A stretch of DNA of 64,000 nt, taken from contig CAYQXJ010000015.1 of assembly GCA_964421565.1 (NCBI GenBank), positions 1-64,000 of the forward strand, read 5' to 3'. Both the position numbers and the translations under genes were made by a program. Every line of letters begins with the position of its first letter. Position 1 is the stretch's first letter. The notes beneath the pieces were generated by a model. It had not been told where the DNA came from. It saw nothing but the letters and a program-made list of their open reading frames with translations, and made no database searches. The stretch comes from CAYQXJ01 sp964421565. GTDB lineage: Bacteria; Planctomycetota; Brocadiia; SM23-32. Shown here piece by piece: positions 61,117-64,000 of the stretch.

Positions 61117-62523
61117 TCACACGATGGTCGGCTCGCGGGCGAGGGACTGCGGGTGGACGGCGAGGGCGCCCTCGGTGGCGACCGCCGGCGGCGTGACCAG
61201 CGGGGTCGGGTAGGCCACCGGGGCGAGCGTTTCGCCGGAGCGATTGGTAAGCACCAGCCGGTGCAGCCCGGGCTCGGAGGCGAGTTGAGGCGGCAGCACG
61301 AAGCGGAGCCTGGTCACCCCGCCGCTTGCGGGCAGGGCGTCCGAGGGCGCTATCTGCCGCGCGTCGTCCAGGTTCATGACCACGTCCTCGAATGCGAGCA
61401 TCTCGGCGAACCACCAGTCGACGTGTGCGGCGGCGACCGGGTTGTCGTCGGCGGGGCCGGCGTAGTATGTTTTCAGCAGGCTCTCGCCGGGCCTCAAGCG
61501 CAAGTTCACGCGCAGCCAGGCGCCCTTCTCGGTCAGTTTCAGGCGCGGCGTCGTCTGCCAGGTGGGGATCGGATAGCTCTCGCGCTCGGGGTAGAGGGCG
61601 GAGGCGTGATGCGGGTCGCAGGGGACGCTGACGCCGTATCCGTCCATCAGGCTGGTGCGCACGCCCCGTCCTTTCCCATCCCCCCATGCCCAGTGCCAGC
61701 GCAGCATGCCGCTGTAATGCCAGGGGCTGCGCGCCCATGCGCGTCGATGGGAGAGGTAGCCTCTCTGGGCTTCGCTGAAGTCTGCCTGTCGGTCGGGCCA
61801 GAGGGTTACGTCGACGTAGTCGGCGCCCGGCACGAAGCGCGCGCCGTCGGCGTGGTTGTCCACGAACTGCCACCGTCCGCCGACGAACGCCTCGGTCATG
61901 GTGTGGTTCGAGATGCAGCAGTGGCGGGTGAGAATGCCGCTGACGTGGCAGAGCGCCGCGCAGACGTTCGCGGCCCCGGTGCAGTAGCTGCTGTGCAGCA
62001 ACACGTCGACCGGGTGGAAGGAGCCGTAGGTCGGGCTCACCTTGTAGCGCATCGCATATTCGGCGAAGGCGTGGACCTTCTCGCAGTCTTCGGCCCCCGA
62101 GTTCAGCCCGGCCGCGTCGAGCGCGCGTTCGGCATGCTCGGCCAGGAAGTCCCACTCGCGGGCATGCGGGCCCTCGCTGCGCAGGGGATCGTGCAGCTCG
62201 CCGCCCGGCGGGTCGACATCGGACCGGACAGGGCGCACTGCGAGGGAGAGGTAGGGTCCCTCGCGTCGTTCGTCCTCGGCCGGCGTCTCGCGTGTGACGA
62301 AGATTCCGCGCGGCAGCTCCGTGTGGGGGTTGATGTGCCGGTCCACCAGCAGGCCGAGCCGGCCGCCGTGCGCCGTCTCGTCGAACCTCTCATGGTCGAA
62401 GGCGACCTCCGCCGCGAGGTCGAACGCCTGCACGCCGAACGGGCCGCCCATGTAAGCTATGAGCGGCAGGAATCGCCGCCCCGCCGCCGTCACCGCCTGG
62501 CCTTCCCTGCGCCACTGTGCCAT
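61117..62523 (-). CDS. Transglutaminase-like domain protein
   Basis: 468 residues. The papain-like triad is visible: C181 in SSYCTGAANVCAAL, H207 in CISNHTMTEAFVGGRWQ and D222 in FVDNHADG. A beta-rich C-terminal part (about 340-468; WLRVNLRLRPGESLLKTYYA) resembles an immunoglobulin-like accessory domain. No signal peptide, so probably cytoplasmic. The ATG at 62521-62523 (MAQWRREGQ) begins the globular part. Possible roles are a peptidase or amidotransferase; the substrate is unknown. It heads a three-gene set with SagB and cysE. Confidence 0.75.
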   Translation of the reverse strand: MAQWRREGQAVTAAGRRFLPLIAYMGGPFGVQAFDLAAEVAFDHERFDETAHGGRLGLLVDRHINPHTELPRGIFVTRETPAEDERREGPYLSLAVRPVRSDVDPPGGELHDPLRSEGPHAREWDFLAEHAERALDAAGLNSGAEDCEKVHAFAEYAMRYKVSPTYGSFHPVDVLLHSSYCTGAANVCAALCHVSGILTRHCCISNHTMTEAFVGGRWQFVDNHADGARFVPGADYVDVTLWPDRQADFSEAQRGYLSHRRAWARSPWHYSGMLRWHWAWGDGKGRGVRTSLMDGYGVSVPCDPHHASALYPERESYPIPTWQTTPRLKLTEKGAWLRVNLRLRPGESLLKTYYAGPADDNPVAAAHVDWWFAEMLAFEDVVMNLDDARQIAPSDALPASGGVTRLRFVLPPQLASEPGLHRLVLTNRSGETLAPVAYPTPLVTPPAVATEGALAVHPQSLAREPTIV

Positions 62524-62873
62524 GCTCGCCGTCTCCGCTTCCGAGAGCGCGTTGGCGTGGAGTTGACTGTCTGCGGGCGATGGTGTCAAGGCCCACGAGT
62601 TCTTTTGCCCGCCCCCGCCCGGAGGTGTAGATTGCCGCTTGTGGAGGGATTCGCGCCTGCCCCGGAACCGGCGGTAAGCGGCCCTCACCCCCCGGGCTGA
62701 CCCATGCCGTTGACCAGGAGCATGGAGTGCCTGGCCCCGGTGACGACGTAGGCTAAGGCAGTAGTGCCGGCCACGCGGCCGGGGTGCCGACCGCGCCGCC
62801 CGACGCGGAGGAGTGGCAATGCAGGTCCACGAAGCCCTCGTCTGGGGTTTCTTCTCTCCGCACAGCCGCTCCG
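62524..62873. other. Intergenic region between sulfatase and transglutaminase genes
   Basis: 350 bp without a recognised gene. The minus-strand frame remains open through it, but its translation is Arg/Pro-rich with no domain. It holds the candidate promoter at 62561-62589. Confidence 0.4.
62561..62589 (-). promoter_or_regulatory. Candidate promoter of the transglutaminase-SagB-cysE set
   Basis: On the minus strand TTGACA (62584-62589), a 17-bp spacer, then TCAACT (62561-62566). The -35 is perfect and the -10 poor. The ATG at 62523 would be about 30 nt downstream of the start point. Confidence 0.35.
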
Positions 62874-64000
62874 TCAATGTCGCACGTCGACCTCGTACTC
62901 GTCGGTGTGGTAGCCCGGCCAGGCGCGGTTCCGTCGGTCGCGCACGCTGTCGCCCCGGGGCGGCACGGAGACCAGTTCACCGTCCTCCACCCATTTGGGT
63001 TCGTACGCGGCTACGCGCTCCATCAGCGCCTCGCGCAGGTGGGCGCGGCGGCTGTTGTGCTCCTGCGGGCCCGCCAGGTTCTTCAGCTCCTGGGGGTCGG
63101 TTTGCAGGTCGAAGAGCTGCTCGGCCGGCCCCTCCGGATACCACATGTACTTCCACCGCCCGTCGGTGACCGAGATGTGCGAGGGCGGGTTGCCGAGGCC
63201 GGCGGCAACCACGTAAGGTCTTGGCTCCACCTCACCGCGGGCGAGCGCCAGCAGGTCCTGCCCGTCTGCGCCTTCCGGCGGCTGGCCCCCGGCCGCACCC
63301 ACCAGCGTCGGCAGCACGTCGGCCAGGGTGACCGGCGCCTCTACCACCGTCCCGTGCCGGCGGTCCTCCCACCCCTGGGGTAGGCGCACCACGAAAGGCA
63401 CGTGCGCGGAAGGCTCGTGGAAGAAGACCTTCGAGCCCGCCCGGTGGTCGCCCAGGTACTCGCCGTGGTCGGAGGTGTAGACGATGAGCGTGTCCCGGAA
63501 GAGGCCCATGTCCTGCAGGGCGCCGAACACCCGGCCCATGTTGTAGTCGACCTGCGTGATCAGGCCCATGTAGGCCGCGCGCGCGGTGCGGATGATCTCC
63601 GGCGGCAGAAGGTCGATCGACCACTCCTCCCGGTGTCGCAGGAAGGCCTCCGGGCAGTGCGGGCGCTCTGCCCATTCGCCGCAGACCGGCTCCGGGATCG
63701 GGCAGTCGCGGTACATCGAGTAGTAGGGCTCCGGAGGGTCGAGCGGCGGATGCGGCTTGCTGAACGAGCACCAAAGGAAGAAGGGCGCGGTCGGGTCGCG
63801 GCGATCTCGGATGTAGAGGCGGCACTGCTCGGCGATCCAGGAGGTCAACGTCAGCGCCTCGGGCACGCTCGCCATGCCCGCGTAGAGTTCGTTCTGCCCC
63901 AGCCCGTGGCGCATCGGCTGGGCATCGTGGCCAGAGCGCCTCATCTCGCGATAGTAGTCGGAAGGGAGGATCATCTCGTCGAAGCCGTGCCGGGCCCGCT
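62874..64000 (-). CDS. Sulfatase-superfamily protein, N terminus beyond the window
   Basis: The frame is open to the window edge (in-frame codons continue upstream of the MILPSDYY Met), so about 375 C-terminal residues are visible. FFLWCSFSKPHPPLDPPEPY, YMGLITQVDYNMGRVF, YTSDHGEYLGDHRAGSKVFF (metal-binding DHG and His) and VTLADVLPTLVGAAG are classical S1 sulfatase segments. The active-site Cys region is outside the window, so type and activity cannot be judged. It ends in DEYEVDVRH, without the LGY tail. It is separate from the glycan operon. Confidence 0.88.
   Translation of the reverse strand, partial: RARHGFDEMILPSDYYREMRRSGHDAQPMRHGLGQNELYAGMASVPEALTLTSWIAEQCRLYIRDRRDPTAPFFLWCSFSKPHPPLDPPEPYYSMYRDCPIPEPVCGEWAERPHCPEAFLRHREEWSIDLLPPEIIRTARAAYMGLITQVDYNMGRVFGALQDMGLFRDTLIVYTSDHGEYLGDHRAGSKVFFHEPSAHVPFVVRLPQGWEDRRHGTVVEAPVTLADVLPTLVGAAGGQPPEGADGQDLLALARGEVEPRPYVVAAGLGNPPSHISVTDGRWKYMWYPEGPAEQLFDLQTDPQELKNLAGPQEHNSRRAHLREALMERVAAYEPKWVEDGELVSVPPRGDSVRDRRNRAWPGYHTDEYEVDVRH

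Noticed and set aside
62524..62877. N-terminal extension of the transglutaminase-like protein
   Set aside because: The frame is open for about 118 more codons, but the product is Arg/Pro-rich and a candidate promoter lies inside it.

Overview
The window is GC-rich and comes from a Gram-negative bacterium with a lipid A-containing outer membrane (bamA, a skp/ompH-like gene, lpxC-fabZ, lpxA). The fused lpxC-fabZ gene, the gene order rplY-pth-rpsF-ssb-rplI-dnaB without rpsR, an RHS/YD-repeat fragment and many sulfatase/alkaline-phosphatase-superfamily genes point to the Planctomycetes or a related sulfatase-rich lineage. That placement is inference, not a database result. Two 100-N gaps, each flanked by an identical 55-bp duplication, show that this is a scaffolded short-read assembly, probably a metagenome bin.

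Layout. 1-581: end of a decayed RHS gene. 578-4354: smc. 4717-8915 (minus): class III anaerobic ribonucleotide reductase set nrdR-nrdD-redoxin-nrdG, behind a consensus promoter with an NrdR-box-like site. 9437-15873 (minus): DtxR-type regulator, FmdB zinc ribbon, RND/MMPL transporter, LolA-like carrier and beta-barrel protein, which look like a trans-envelope exporter of a hydrophobic substrate under metal control. 16040-16979: TspO, tRNA-Cys and a small zinc-ribbon membrane protein. 17418-27688 (plus): translation, replication and outer-membrane biogenesis genes (rplY, pth, rpsF, ssb, rplI, dnaB, bamA, skp-like, lpxC-fabZ, lpxA) and a TrkA-type protein, behind a TTGACA-N17-TATAAA promoter.

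27756-57205 (minus): about 29 kb holding 22 closely packed or overlapping genes for synthesis and ABC-dependent export of a surface glycan. It starts with an EPS-type MarR regulator that carries an extra C-terminal domain, followed by a sugar aminotransferase, a Wzm/Wzt exporter, two methyltransferases (one with a coiled coil, one fused to a glycosyltransferase), five further glycosyltransferases, eight alkaline-phosphatase-superfamily enzymes, a 67-residue ribbon-helix-helix-like protein and galE. A consensus promoter overlapped by palindromic GTAACGTTAC / GGTAA-N7-TTACC sites precedes the regulator. Four of the phosphatase-superfamily enzymes and the small protein end in the same kind of tail, L-x-x-(L/M)-G-Y-(M/L/V), which I consider the most interesting undescribed signal here.

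57336-59238 (plus): two small membrane proteins, a DUF502 protein and a flavin reductase. 59292-62523 (minus): transglutaminase-like protein, SagB-type oxidoreductase and serine acetyltransferase. 62874-64000 (minus): a further sulfatase cut by the window edge. I saw no CRISPR array, rRNA, transposase or prophage.
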